Shown here: positions 1 through 7,585 of the stretch, piece by piece
Layout of the letters: every line of letters begins with the position of its first letter
Position numbering within the stretch: the first letter of the stretch is position 1
Assembly: GCA_009835515.1 (NCBI GenBank)
Contig: VXXH01000645.1
Span: 1-10,742 of the forward strand
Direction: 5' to 3'
Length of the DNA stretch: 10,742 bases
From: Candidatus Poribacteria bacterium
Lineage (GTDB): Bacteria; Poribacteria; WGA-4E; WGA-3G
Program-made: the position numbers and the translations under genes
Notes under the pieces: generated by a model
Databases searched by the model: none
The model's input: the letters and a program-made list of their open reading frames with translations, nothing else
What the model was told of the DNA's origin: nothing

Positions 1-1
1 G

Positions 2-3000
2 ATTATTTCTGTTGCTGACGACGAAGTCAGCAATTCTGGAGATTTTATTTTCAGGAAAAGTCTCAATGAGATCGCGAAAGACCATACGCGCTTAGGCTAC
101 GAAACCGTTGAGATTTTCCTTGAAGATATTACTGACGAGGTTGAGGCAAAGCCTGAGGATTACCCAGATGTCTTCCCGCAGCGTGTCGCTAAAGATAGAA
201 TCATAGAAGCACTCGGGGAGGGTGCTGTCATAGCGCAATATGCGGGACACGGCGGGAACACTGTCTGGGCACACGAAATCATTTTTGACAATGTGTCTGT
301 TGATCAGGTAGAGGAAACTGACAAGATTCCTTTCATGTTAGTCCTGAGTTGTTACAACGGTTATTTTGATAAGCCGGGTGAACCGAGCATGGCAGAGAAG
401 TTGTTACGCAAAGAGAGAGGCGGGATCATCGGCATGTTGAGTGCGACACGCCTCACTTACGGCAGCGGCAACGATGCCCTGAATCGTATCATCTTTGATA
501 TGATTTTTAAACGGAATGTCCGACAACTCGGCCCATTGAGTTTTGACTCAAAGGTCGAACTTTTGATGACGGAAGGCACAGGGCAGATTGATGTGATGAT
601 GGAATACACGCTTTTCGGGGATCCTGCCTTGCAAATTGCTATCGCGAATGGTGAGATTCGTCCTTCTATTGAAACAAAGACTGTTGCCCCGGGAGATACG
701 CTCCGAATAGCGCCTGGGTACATTCAGACTGCCACCTATGATGCATCGCGTCGAACAAAACGGTTTGTTAAGGACACCGATTTTGACGGAACGCTGACTG
801 TCAAAGCACTATTTCCAGGTAAGACAGCTGTCTCTCAAGGTGTCGCCGGTCCCGTTGAATACTACACCGGTGATGTGTCTTTGACAAAAACGATTACTGT
901 GAGTCGCGGTGCTTATCCGGCTGTGACTTTCACCGTTCCACGAAATATCGCCAATGGGGATGCACATGTTGAGTACTATGCGCAAAGCGATGCAACTGTT
1001 GCGGTCGGTGGCGACGGTTTTACAGTCAATGTTCCAAAAATTCTTGATATCCATCCGGAATTGGTCGACGACGACAAGTTTCGTATCTCTGTTCAGATTT
1101 CCGATGAAAAAGAACAATCGCTCTTAGTGATCTTGGAGTGGCGTAATTTAGCGGCTCGTCAGTGGGAAATAGTAGAGCTCATTCCGAGGGAGGCACCCGT
1201 TACTGCGGAAAAAACAAGCGGGGGCGCATGGTGGACAACGCCTGAACCGCTAAATGCACCGACGGACGGTTCCGTCGTCCGATACGAAATTCGGGTTACA
1301 GATTCAGATGGCAATATAACCACAAGCGACAGACTTGAGTATTATCCTTACGTCTATCCGAATCTCTCCGTTGTGCAGGTAGGGCGAGAGGATGTTATTG
1401 GGTACGGCTACAACTCCGAAAGGAAGCAATGGTATCTGTCGGCGGATGTGCAGGTAGAGGGACCAGAGGTACAGAACCCTGTAGAGGTCGTTTTTTTTAG
1501 CGGTAATCCGGATGTTGACGACGATATGCTTGTCGATGGCGATGCCAGATCGCTCGGAACTGCTCGGATTAGACCTGAAGACTGGATACAGCGCACACCG
1601 TTATCAGTAGCCAGTAAAGGAGAAGAAACACCCAATCAAAAACACTCTTCTCTGGAAACTCCAAAGAAGGATGTCTATGCGCCAGATCCACTGAATACTT
1701 GGCCGATCGCAACTGCAACTTTAAATCTGACAGATCAATTGCCGCTTGGCACACACGATATATTTGCCTATGTCGATGCGACAAGAACTGAAGCGGACCA
1801 GCCCGGTGAGGTCCTTGAAAACGACGAAAAAGATAATATCGCTTACCGGCGGATCTCTGTTAATATGGGGGTGGTCGGCACTGCTGCGGGTCAAATTATC
1901 AGTTTGGACAGAAACTGTGTTGTCACTGCACCCCCCGATGTACTTCGGGACACGGAAACTGTGCTTTCAATCCGTCCTTTGGATAAACAGAGGTTCGCTG
2001 CTATAGGAACAGGTACATCTGACGCGAAGAAACACCCAAGCAAAGAAACTATAAATCAGATTATCGATGTGTCTAAGCGGCCACCGCTGCCTGGGAGAGT
2101 CACGTATGGTTACGAATTGGCAATCAGCAATCAACAATCAGCCGTTGATGGCTTCCGACAGGAGGCAGACCTTCCCCTTGCTTCTCCAGTGGCAATTGAC
2201 TTAAGCTTTGATTTTGGGACCCTCAGTGCCCAACTCGCCGAAGAATTGTTAGGGAGTTCGGAGGAGGTAACTGACGGATTAGGGGTCGCATCCACGATTG
2301 ATACCGCAGTTAGTGCTCGCGTACGTGAGATGGGTGTCTATATGTTTAGTTCCGTGCTTGGAAACTGGGTAAGACTCCCCTCTCAGCAGCTGACCGATGC
2401 TTCAGGCGCGCTACAGAAACGCCTGCATGTGGCAAACACGAGTAGGGAAAATGTTGGCATAGCTCGGCTCAACGATGTCCGTATTCAACCGGAAGGCACA
2501 CGTACTGGCAAATATGTCCTCTTCTTTACTGGACCTCGAACCTACCGACTTCTACTCGCGCCTTTCACAGAGGACTCACAGAATCTTGGAGCGTTGGAAG
2601 TTATTTCGCCAGCTGAGCAGCTTGTCAGTTTTAGTGTAGACTTTCCGAGCTGGCGGCACGGCTTATCCCTTAACATGGAACAGGACTTTGAGCAACCTTT
2701 TCGGTTTGGCGATATCTGGACATTCAATATTACTGCGCTCAATCAACCCTTGGAAGGGGCAACGAACGCTGAAGATCCCTCGCAACAAGAATTACGTTGG
2801 TATGCATCCGGGTTCAGAGACACCAATCAGGGCAGCGGGACCATTAACTACATTGAACTTCCACCGGACGCGAAGAAACACCCAAGCAAATACACTATGC
2901 CTGAAGATCGGTGGTTTGTCCTCTTTCTGACAGATACCGAGTTTCAAATTGAAGGTGAGAAAACGGGAATCTTGCGCTCCCAATCCGATGGTATACCACT

Positions 3001-3814
3001 CCGAGGGACAGTCGGGCAGCCGTTTGTCTACGAACCTTACGGTTTACGTTTTCAACTTACACAAGGGGAACGTCCTTTCACGCCTGGTGATAGATTTAGT
3101 TTTGAGACCCGACCTATTGGTATCATTCGGGCGACAACCGACAGGCTGGGACCGGTCACACTCGTCTACAGCGACGACACTGTGCCACCAGATATCCAAC
3201 TCACTATTGGTAACCAGCAGCACTTCGTGCCGGGAGATGCAACAGACCCCGAACCTCTAATTGGCGCGACGCTAACTGATCCGAGTGGTCTTGATTACCT
3301 GACACGGCCCTTGCTGTTAGAGTTAGGAAGAGTATCGGGAGAGTATGAACGTATCGCACCAGAAGCGTATCAATTGACGTATCACCCGGGTTCCAATCAG
3401 CTTGTTTTGACATATCCGTCTCCAGAACTTGAGCCACGCGAGTACGAACTTCGCTTGACAGCAAGCGATGTCCATGGGAATACTGACACGAAACGCATCA
3501 CATTTCGGGTTCATGACGACTTGCAGCTCCTATCGTTTCTGAATTATCCAAACCCATTTCCGCGTAAAACTACGATCACGTGTGAACTAACGGCACCTGC
3601 TGACTCGATTGATGTGAAAATCTATACGTTGAGTGGAAGATTGATTCGGGAACTCTCTATACCAGCGACGCCAGGATTCTTGATGGTGGAATGGGATGGT
3701 AGAGATGCAGATGGCGTTGAAGTCGCAAATGGTGTTTACTACGCCAAACTCAAAATCCAACGTGAAGGTGAAAAAGACATTACCGAGATACTCAAAATGA
3801 TGAAATTGCGTTAA
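2..3814 (+). CDS. porU: PorU-like C25 (gingipain-family) cysteine peptidase / T9SS sortase, 5' end missing
   Basis: The frame is open from the window edge, so the N-terminus lies outside; 1270 residues are visible (numbered here from base 2). The C25 core is recognisable: catalytic His in YAGHGG at residue 83 (bases 248-250) and catalytic Cys in LSCYNG at residue 117 (bases 350-352). A CARDB/Ig-like beta domain follows at about residues 452-621 (PNLSVVQV to YRRISVN, with the typical D..GEVLENDEKDN end). Around residue 1058 begins a DDTVPPDIQL..F.PGD segment typical of PorU-like C-termini. The last ~95 residues form a FlgD-like/type A sorting-like domain (NYPNPF, VKIYTLSGR, WDGRDADG, GVYY). 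PorU proteins cleave the C-terminal signal of T9SS cargo at the outer-membrane surface. The porV-like gene 26 bp downstream supports this role. The stretch after the Cys is about 1150 residues, long for the family as I recall it. A cargo C25 protease is the alternative. Confidence 0.8.
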   Translation: MISVADDEVSNSGDFIFRKSLNEIAKDHTRLGYETVEIFLEDITDEVEAKPEDYPDVFPQRVAKDRIIEALGEGAVIAQYAGHGGNTVWAHEIIFDNVSVDQVEETDKIPFMLVLSCYNGYFDKPGEPSMAEKLLRKERGGIIGMLSATRLTYGSGNDALNRIIFDMIFKRNVRQLGPLSFDSKVELLMTEGTGQIDVMMEYTLFGDPALQIAIANGEIRPSIETKTVAPGDTLRIAPGYIQTATYDASRRTKRFVKDTDFDGTLTVKALFPGKTAVSQGVAGPVEYYTGDVSLTKTITVSRGAYPAVTFTVPRNIANGDAHVEYYAQSDATVAVGGDGFTVNVPKILDIHPELVDDDKFRISVQISDEKEQSLLVILEWRNLAARQWEIVELIPREAPVTAEKTSGGAWWTTPEPLNAPTDGSVVRYEIRVTDSDGNITTSDRLEYYPYVYPNLSVVQVGREDVIGYGYNSERKQWYLSADVQVEGPEVQNPVEVVFFSGNPDVDDDMLVDGDARSLGTARIRPEDWIQRTPLSVASKGEETPNQKHSSLETPKKDVYAPDPLNTWPIATATLNLTDQLPLGTHDIFAYVDATRTEADQPGEVLENDEKDNIAYRRISVNMGVVGTAAGQIISLDRNCVVTAPPDVLRDTETVLSIRPLDKQRFAAIGTGTSDAKKHPSKETINQIIDVSKRPPLPGRVTYGYELAISNQQSAVDGFRQEADLPLASPVAIDLSFDFGTLSAQLAEELLGSSEEVTDGLGVASTIDTAVSARVREMGVYMFSSVLGNWVRLPSQQLTDASGALQKRLHVANTSRENVGIARLNDVRIQPEGTRTGKYVLFFTGPRTYRLLLAPFTEDSQNLGALEVISPAEQLVSFSVDFPSWRHGLSLNMEQDFEQPFRFGDIWTFNITALNQPLEGATNAEDPSQQELRWYASGFRDTNQGSGTINYIELPPDAKKHPSKYTMPEDRWFVLFLTDTEFQIEGEKTGILRSQSDGIPLRGTVGQPFVYEPYGLRFQLTQGERPFTPGDRFSFETRPIGIIRATTDRLGPVTLVYSDDTVPPDIQLTIGNQQHFVPGDATDPEPLIGATLTDPSGLDYLTRPLLLELGRVSGEYERIAPEAYQLTYHPGSNQLVLTYPSPELEPREYELRLTASDVHGNTDTKRITFRVHDDLQLLSFLNYPNPFPRKTTITCELTAPADSIDVKIYTLSGRLIRELSIPATPGFLMVEWDGRDADGVEVANGVYYAKLKIQREGEKDITEILKMMKLR
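1622..1640 (+). repeat. Interspersed 19-bp repeat, copy A (GAAGAAACACCCAATCAAA)
   Basis: This matches copies B and C (GAAGAAACACCCAAGCAAA) at 18 of 19 bases. It is read as EETPNQ, a different frame from the other two copies. It lies in a hydrophilic insert that interrupts the CARDB-like domain of the porU-like protein. Confidence 0.65.
2021..2044 (+). repeat. Interspersed repeat, copy B (24 bp identical to copy C)
   Basis: A 24-bp stretch beginning GACGCGAAG and ending CCCAAGCAAA is repeated exactly at 2867-2890. It encodes DAKKHPSK. The following bases (GAAACTAT against TACACTAT) remain similar, so the repeated unit may extend to about 32 bp. Confidence 0.75.
2121..2141 (+). repeat. Three tandem heptamers CAATCAG/CAATCAA/CAATCAG
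   Basis: Three consecutive 7-bp units differ only in the last base of the middle unit. They lie within the porU-like gene and encode the AISNQQSA stretch. A 7-bp period is not a multiple of three, so gain or loss of one unit would shift the frame, whereas three units (21 bp) keep it. Confidence 0.7.
2867..2890 (+). repeat. Interspersed repeat, copy C (24 bp identical to copy B)
   Basis: This is an exact copy of 2021-2044, 846 bp downstream and in the same frame, again encoding DAKKHPSK. The protein around it is hydrophilic and looks like a loop between beta domains, compatible with a tolerated short insertion. Confidence 0.75.
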
Positions 3815-3840
3815 TAGTTTTCAACCGGTAACCAAAAACA

Positions 3841-4947
3841 ATGAAACATAAATCAAAGTTTAAAAGTGTGCTGAAGTCCATAAAATGTGCTAAAGTTATT
3901 CAAAATCCTCTCCCTCACTTCACGGCTTTAGAACACTTTAGAGACACTTGCAAACTTTTTGTTGTATCTATAATCGTGTTCTGTGTGGTGACTACTCCAT
4001 CTGCAGATGCGAAGTATACCGCGGACTTCCTAACGCTTGGTGTCGGTGCTCGCGCCCTTGCTATGGGCGGTGCAGGGACTGCCTTGAGTGACAATGCCTA
4101 CGCGGCTTATTGGAATCCTGCTGGATTGGGATACCTCACCCGATATGAAGTTAGTTTCATGCATTCCACACTCAATGGAGAGGACGCATATGACTTTGTG
4201 AGTTATGTCCATCCGATTAAAAAACGAGGTGCAATCGGTGTAAGTTGGCTACGCGTCGGTGTTGACGATATTCCTATTACCAGTCTACCGATAGTCACGC
4301 GTCCTGTCGGACCTACGAACCGTCCAAAAGTAATTGGGACTTTCAATAGTACGGATAACGCGTTCCTCCTTGCATCTGGTTGGATGCTCCCTTCTTTTCA
4401 CGGTATTGATCTCCGCCTTGGTAGCACACTCAAACTTCTCTACATGAGCGGCTATCGGACAACAAATGCCATCGGTGGCGGTGCAGACATCGGTTTTGTT
4501 GCGATGACAAATCCAGAAAAATCCCATCGTCTGACGCTCGGATTGCAAGCCAGCGATGTTTTTCGGACAAAAATCTATTGGAACACACCGCCGCCATCAG
4601 CAGACCTGACATCTCACACCGAGACGATACCGCCGCATCTGAAAATCGGCATCGCAACGACACATACACTTGCCATTTTCCGTAGCACTCTTATTTTCGC
4701 TTTGGATACCTATATCAAAGACGGCGTTGAGTTGCATGGCGGTGCTGAATGGACACTCTTTGATCTACTTTCGTTGCGTGTTGGCTTTGATGAGCGTAAA
4801 GGAATTGAACGCACTCGGCGTTTGACCGCAGGCGTTGGGTTGAACCTCCGGTTCGTCACCGGTGCAGGCGCGGGGTTAGACTATGCGTTTGCAAACCATC
4901 CGGCGTTAGGTGGCAGCCACCGCATGTCTCTTAGGATTAGATTTTAG
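3841..4947 (+). CDS. porV: PorV/PorQ-family outer-membrane beta-barrel protein
   Basis: This 368-residue protein shows the PorV/PorQ family signature just after its signal sequence: FLTLGVGARALAMGGAGTALSDNAYAAYWNPAGL spans residues 63-96. A hydrophobic core at about residues 39-52 is followed by SADA|K, giving signal peptidase I cleavage after residue 57 and a mature chain of about 311 residues. The rest is alternating beta strands ending in a C-terminal Phe (SLRIRF), the usual outer-membrane barrel signal. In T9SS bacteria PorV binds cargo C-terminal domains at the translocon and hands them to PorU; porU and porV are neighbours in Porphyromonas gingivalis as well. The 26-bp spacing after the porU-like stop suggests co-transcription. 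The 38-residue stretch before the hydrophobic core is unusually long and no clear Shine-Dalgarno precedes the ATG, so the start is uncertain (GTG at 3868 is possible). It may be a PorV-like paralogue rather than the strict PorV orthologue. Confidence 0.82.
   Translation: MKHKSKFKSVLKSIKCAKVIQNPLPHFTALEHFRDTCKLFVVSIIVFCVVTTPSADAKYTADFLTLGVGARALAMGGAGTALSDNAYAAYWNPAGLGYLTRYEVSFMHSTLNGEDAYDFVSYVHPIKKRGAIGVSWLRVGVDDIPITSLPIVTRPVGPTNRPKVIGTFNSTDNAFLLASGWMLPSFHGIDLRLGSTLKLLYMSGYRTTNAIGGGADIGFVAMTNPEKSHRLTLGLQASDVFRTKIYWNTPPPSADLTSHTETIPPHLKIGIATTHTLAIFRSTLIFALDTYIKDGVELHGGAEWTLFDLLSLRVGFDERKGIERTRRLTAGVGLNLRFVTGAGAGLDYAFANHPALGGSHRMSLRIRF
3861..3896 (+). repeat. Short direct repeat in the extended N-terminus of porV
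   Basis: TAAAAGTGTGCTGAAGT (3861-3877) and TAAAATGTGCTAAAGT (3881-3896) match at 15 positions with one gap. They lie in the unusual pre-signal-peptide extension. The repeat could be coding by chance, or mark former untranslated sequence. Confidence 0.4.
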
Positions 4948-4963
4948 AGGGGTAATCGTAGAT

Positions 4964-4979
4964 CCGATAGGTACGGTTT
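4964..4979 (+). repeat. Degenerate direct repeat, copy 1 (CCGATAGGTACGGTTT)
   Basis: This matches CCGGTAGGTTCGGTTT at 5027-5042 in 14 of 16 bases, 63 bp apart. A shorter inverted relative, AACCGAACC, occurs at 5118-5126. Confidence 0.55.
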
Positions 4980-5026
4980 CATGAAGTTAAAAAAAATAAA
5001 TCGGTAATTCTATATTTTCTCCAGGC

Positions 5027-5042
5027 CCGGTAGGTTCGGTTT
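5027..5042 (+). repeat. Degenerate direct repeat, copy 2 (CCGGTAGGTTCGGTTT)
   Basis: This is the second copy of the 16-bp unit at 4964-4979. Its GGTTCGGTT part (5033-5041) also forms the middle arm of the nested inverted repeat with AACCGAACC at 5118-5126. Confidence 0.55.
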
Positions 5043-5057
5043 TGCGGTGTACACACC

Positions 5058-5096
5058 CAAATTTTGCCCACACGCGGCAAAATTTGTCTTTGCTTT
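5058..5096 (+). terminator. Candidate terminator hairpin downstream of porV
   Basis: A perfect 11-bp stem (CAAATTTTGCC / GGCAAAATTTG) encloses the 7-base loop CACACGC. On the + strand it is followed by the T-rich TCTTTGCTTT. It lies 110 bp past the porV stop codon. The stem is AT-rich at its base and the T tract is interrupted, so strength is uncertain. On the - strand no T tract follows. Confidence 0.4.
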
Positions 5097-5222
5097 ACAT
5101 TTGCGACCTGCATTCCTAACCGAACCGGACTTCCCCAAAAATTACCGAATTAATAAATTAATCTTCAATCAACCGCACCAGATCATAGCCACAAACCGTG
5201 TATACGCCAAAACCCTCTTGAA

Positions 5223-5242
5223 CCCCGTAGCGGTGGTATCTG
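5223..5242 (+). repeat. Degenerate direct repeat, copy 1 (CCCCGTAGCGGTGGTATCTG)
   Basis: This matches the unit at 5273-5292 in 17 of 20 bases with a 50-bp period. It is followed by TGTAGCAACG, which is not shared with copy 2. Confidence 0.5.
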
Positions 5243-5272
5243 TGTAGCAACGTGAAGACCAAAGAATCCAAG

Positions 5273-5292
5273 CCCCGTAGGGGCGGCATCTG
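5273..5292 (+). repeat. Degenerate direct repeat, copy 2, with GC-rich dyad
   Basis: CCCCGTAGGGGCGGCATCTG matches 5223-5242 in 17 of 20 bases. Together with base 5272 it contains the dyad GCCCC-GTA-GGGGC (5272-5284). It lies 30 bp past the stop codon of the WD40 gene on the - strand, where it could help end transcription, but only the weak T stretch TTGGATTCTTTGG follows. Confidence 0.5.
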
Positions 5293-5314
5293 ACAACCGA
5301 TAACTATTTTCTTT

Positions 5315-7519
5315 TTATTCCTTCATTGCAGATGAACCCTTGATGGCTTCATCCCAATCCCATAGGAGGATTATGCCGTCTTGTCCAGTGCTGACGAGTG
5401 TTTTTCCATCGGGTGAAAATACCAGCGTCCCTACCGGTCCTGCATGTCCATCGAGTGTTGTGAGTTTGTTCCCCGTTGTCAAATTCCATAAGTTGATCGC
5501 ACCGGTTCTAAGTCCAGCAAGAAGCACAGTACTATCGGGTGAAAACACTAAGGTTTCAACACCGCGGAGTACTATTTCCTTAAGACGTGTCTTTTTATGG
5601 CTTCCCAACACACGGATACGTTTATAACTCCCGACAGCAAGCAAGGTGCCATTTGGCGAGAATGCCACCGCTGTGATAGCGTCGTGATACGTGGCACTAA
5701 TTTTACCGGGTTCCGTCTTTACTGCATCATCCTGTCCAGCAAAGAAGGGAGCTAACTCAATACCAGTTTCCGCATCCCACACCTGAACCCTTCCGCCCAT
5801 GGTTCCACTGACAAGTTTTTTCCCGTCAGGTGAGAATCCCAAAGCACTAATTTCAACCATGTTATGGAACATCATGCCTTGCGGAAATTCCAAAGCACGC
5901 TCTCCCTCGGTCTGATTGGGTTTCTTATGAATAACGTTTCCATCTAAAGGAGATATATTGAGACTGCTGCCTGTCTCTGTATTCCACAAGTGAATTTTAC
6001 CCGAGCCGCCAAAAGCTACCGTTTTTCCATCAGGTGAAAAAACCATACCTTTTGCCCCTAAATTGATATTTGTTAGGTTTGCTAACTCACCCCCTGTACT
6101 AACATCGGTTAGACGAATCAGAGGATCCGACTCATACGTAGAAATCTCTGTCCCTGAACCTACTTCAAAGCATATACTACCTTTCTTTACACCAAGACTG
6201 GCGAGTTTGGTTCCATCCGGTGAAAACGCTAAAGTCGATAACAAATCCCGGGATCCTGAAGCCTGTAAACCCGTTTTTTCCGATGTCTTCATATCCCAGA
6301 GGGTAATTACCCCGTTAAACGCAACGCTTGCAAGCGTGGAACTATCTTTAAAGAAGGACCCTGCTTTCACCCACTGCGTATGTCCGATAATATGGAGGGG
6401 CAGCAAATCTCCGGTTTCTATGTTCCAGAACCTGGTTGTGCCATCTGAACTTCCACTTGCAAGCGTGCTGCCGTCAGGTGAAAACGTTAGCGCAGCAATG
6501 CTATTTAGATGTCCGGTAAGCTTCATGATCAATTCAGCAGTGGCTGTATCCCATAACAGGATTGTCTTATCGGTACTCCCACTTGCAAGCATTTTTCCGT
6601 CCGGTGAGAATGCTAACACATTTGTCCAACCCGTGTGTTTCCGGAGGATAGCTAATTCGTTGTTGGTGGCTGTATCCCATAATCGGACGGTTTTATCTTT
6701 GCTTCCACTTGCGAGTCGAGTGCCATCCGGCGAAAATTCCAAGATTAACACGTGAACACCCTCATCTGGGAGGAAAAACGGTTGATCGTGATTATCCTCT
6801 TGAATTGCCAACCTGTCCTCTATTGGGGGTAAAATCCCACCGTGACCGCTGAGGGTAGACAGTTTTTTCCCAGTTGTTGTGTCCCACAATTCGATCTTTC
6901 CGTTCTGACCGCCAACGGCAAATTTATCGTGCGTGAGGGCGTACGGTTCAGGAGTCGATCGATGCTTTATCACTTCCCAAGATCGCTCTTTGATATTCTT
7001 TACATTTCCTTGTCCGGTTTCAACATCTAACCTACCAATTGAATCTCCCCAGTTTCCCAAACTGAGCAACGTTTTGCCATCTTCAGAGAAGCGTAGGGCT
7101 GAAGCATGAGGAAAGTCATCGGTAAGTGGCACTCTGTGATTTGTAGTTATCTCCCACAACTGGAGTTCCTTTACGCGGAACCTACCGCCGCCCGTATACT
7201 TGCTGCCACCACTGGCGATGAATCGTCCATCAGGCGAAAAAGCGATGGATTGGCACATACCAGGGAACATGGAGATTTCTTTTGCAGTTTGAACATCGTA
7301 AAGCCACAAACCGATGTTACTTCCAACAGCGATTTGTGTGCCGTCTGGTGAGAATTGAATGGCATTAATCCCGCCTTTTCCGAATCGTGCTTTCGCTGCT
7401 TTGGGGAGTTGCCATTTTGTATAATTTTCGGTTGCTTCCTCTTTTTGTGCTTCCACTGCAAATACAGCGGAGACGATTAGGAGTGTAGATATCAGTAGGA
7501 ACCTATAAAACCTATCCAT
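5315..7519 (-). CDS. Exported WD40-repeat (double beta-propeller) protein
   Basis: This 734-residue protein starts with a clear signal peptide: DRFYRF, then a hydrophobic core (residues 7-22) and VEA|Q near residue 24, so it should leave the cytoplasm. From about residue 43 to the end I count 14 WD40-like units built on FSPDG..LASGS.D.TV.LWDT.TG. The most canonical are units 5-8. Fourteen units most simply make two seven-bladed propellers, which normally serve as binding scaffolds; no catalytic motif is visible. A long acidic and proline-containing loop separates units 4 and 5 (roughly residues 225-257). The start is supported by GGAGG 5 bases upstream. From YTKWQLP (residue 33) onward it is a full-length paralogue of the propeller part of the sigma-factor gene 66 bp upstream, and is probably in the same operon. 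Ligand and role are unknown. Confidence 0.85.
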   Translation of the reverse strand: MDRFYRFLLISTLLIVSAVFAVEAQKEEATENYTKWQLPKAAKARFGKGGINAIQFSPDGTQIAVGSNIGLWLYDVQTAKEISMFPGMCQSIAFSPDGRFIASGGSKYTGGGRFRVKELQLWEITTNHRVPLTDDFPHASALRFSEDGKTLLSLGNWGDSIGRLDVETGQGNVKNIKERSWEVIKHRSTPEPYALTHDKFAVGGQNGKIELWDTTTGKKLSTLSGHGGILPPIEDRLAIQEDNHDQPFFLPDEGVHVLILEFSPDGTRLASGSKDKTVRLWDTATNNELAILRKHTGWTNVLAFSPDGKMLASGSTDKTILLWDTATAELIMKLTGHLNSIAALTFSPDGSTLASGSSDGTTRFWNIETGDLLPLHIIGHTQWVKAGSFFKDSSTLASVAFNGVITLWDMKTSEKTGLQASGSRDLLSTLAFSPDGTKLASLGVKKGSICFEVGSGTEISTYESDPLIRLTDVSTGGELANLTNINLGAKGMVFSPDGKTVAFGGSGKIHLWNTETGSSLNISPLDGNVIHKKPNQTEGERALEFPQGMMFHNMVEISALGFSPDGKKLVSGTMGGRVQVWDAETGIELAPFFAGQDDAVKTEPGKISATYHDAITAVAFSPNGTLLAVGSYKRIRVLGSHKKTRLKEIVLRGVETLVFSPDSTVLLAGLRTGAINLWNLTTGNKLTTLDGHAGPVGTLVFSPDGKTLVSTGQDGIILLWDWDEAIKGSSAMKE

Positions 7520-7524
7520 TATTT

Positions 7525-7529
7525 CCTCC
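7525..7529 (-). promoter_or_regulatory. Ribosome-binding site of the exported WD40 gene
   Basis: GGAGG on the - strand, 5 bases (AAATA) before the ATG at 7519, fixes the start that yields the signal peptide. Confidence 0.75.
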
Positions 7530-7585
7530 GCTCGTGTTTTTGAATCAGAAATATCGTAGAAGGCACACGCTTTTGAGAGTGCTGG

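Larger units (their letters stand above)
5001..5148. repeat. Nested (three-level) inverted repeat, about 148 bp
   Basis: Three perfect arm pairs sit concentrically: outer TCGGTAATT (5001-5009) with AATTACCGA (5140-5148); middle GGTTCGGTT (5033-5041) with AACCGAACC (5118-5126); inner CAAATTTTGCC (5058-5068) with GGCAAAATTTG (5076-5086). The spacers between arms are of unequal length. The arrangement resembles a degenerate non-coding palindromic element such as a MITE or REP-type unit; no transposase is encoded nearby. Confidence 0.5.
4948..5314. other. 367-bp intergenic region between convergent genes, repeat-rich
   Basis: No gene is credible here. A 66-codon + strand frame at 5047-5247 runs straight through the inverted repeats and has no ribosome-binding site. 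The region holds a nested inverted repeat (5001-5148), a hairpin (5058-5086) and two pairs of degenerate direct repeats (4964/5027 and 5223/5273). It separates the 3' ends of porV (+) and the WD40 gene (-), so it should contain terminators for both. An A/T-rich stretch with a run of eight A lies at about 4989-4996. Confidence 0.7.

Noticed and set aside
293..3814. GTG at 293 as the true start of the C25 peptidase gene
   Set aside because: The frame stays open to base 2 and encodes family-typical sequence upstream (ADDE.., YAGHGG with the catalytic His at 248-250). Starting at 293 would remove the His, so the gene is truncated by the window edge.
5047..5247. 66-codon + strand frame in the intergenic region
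   Set aside because: It runs through the hairpin and inverted repeats, has no ribosome-binding site and no recognisable protein character.
4948..5314. CRISPR array, tRNA or other structured RNA in the repeat-rich intergenic region
   Set aside because: The repeats are few, degenerate and not regularly spaced with unique spacers, and no tRNA cloverleaf arms or known RNA motifs are visible.
6063..6755. 230-codon + strand frame opposite the exported WD40 gene
   Set aside because: Its repeating LPSGEN-like peptide is the reverse complement of the FSPDG repeat codons. It is a periodic antisense shadow without a ribosome-binding site.
5315..7519. The exported WD40 gene as a decayed copy of its neighbour
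   Set aside because: It has an intact frame, a good ribosome-binding site, a convincing signal peptide and all 14 repeats, so it looks functional.
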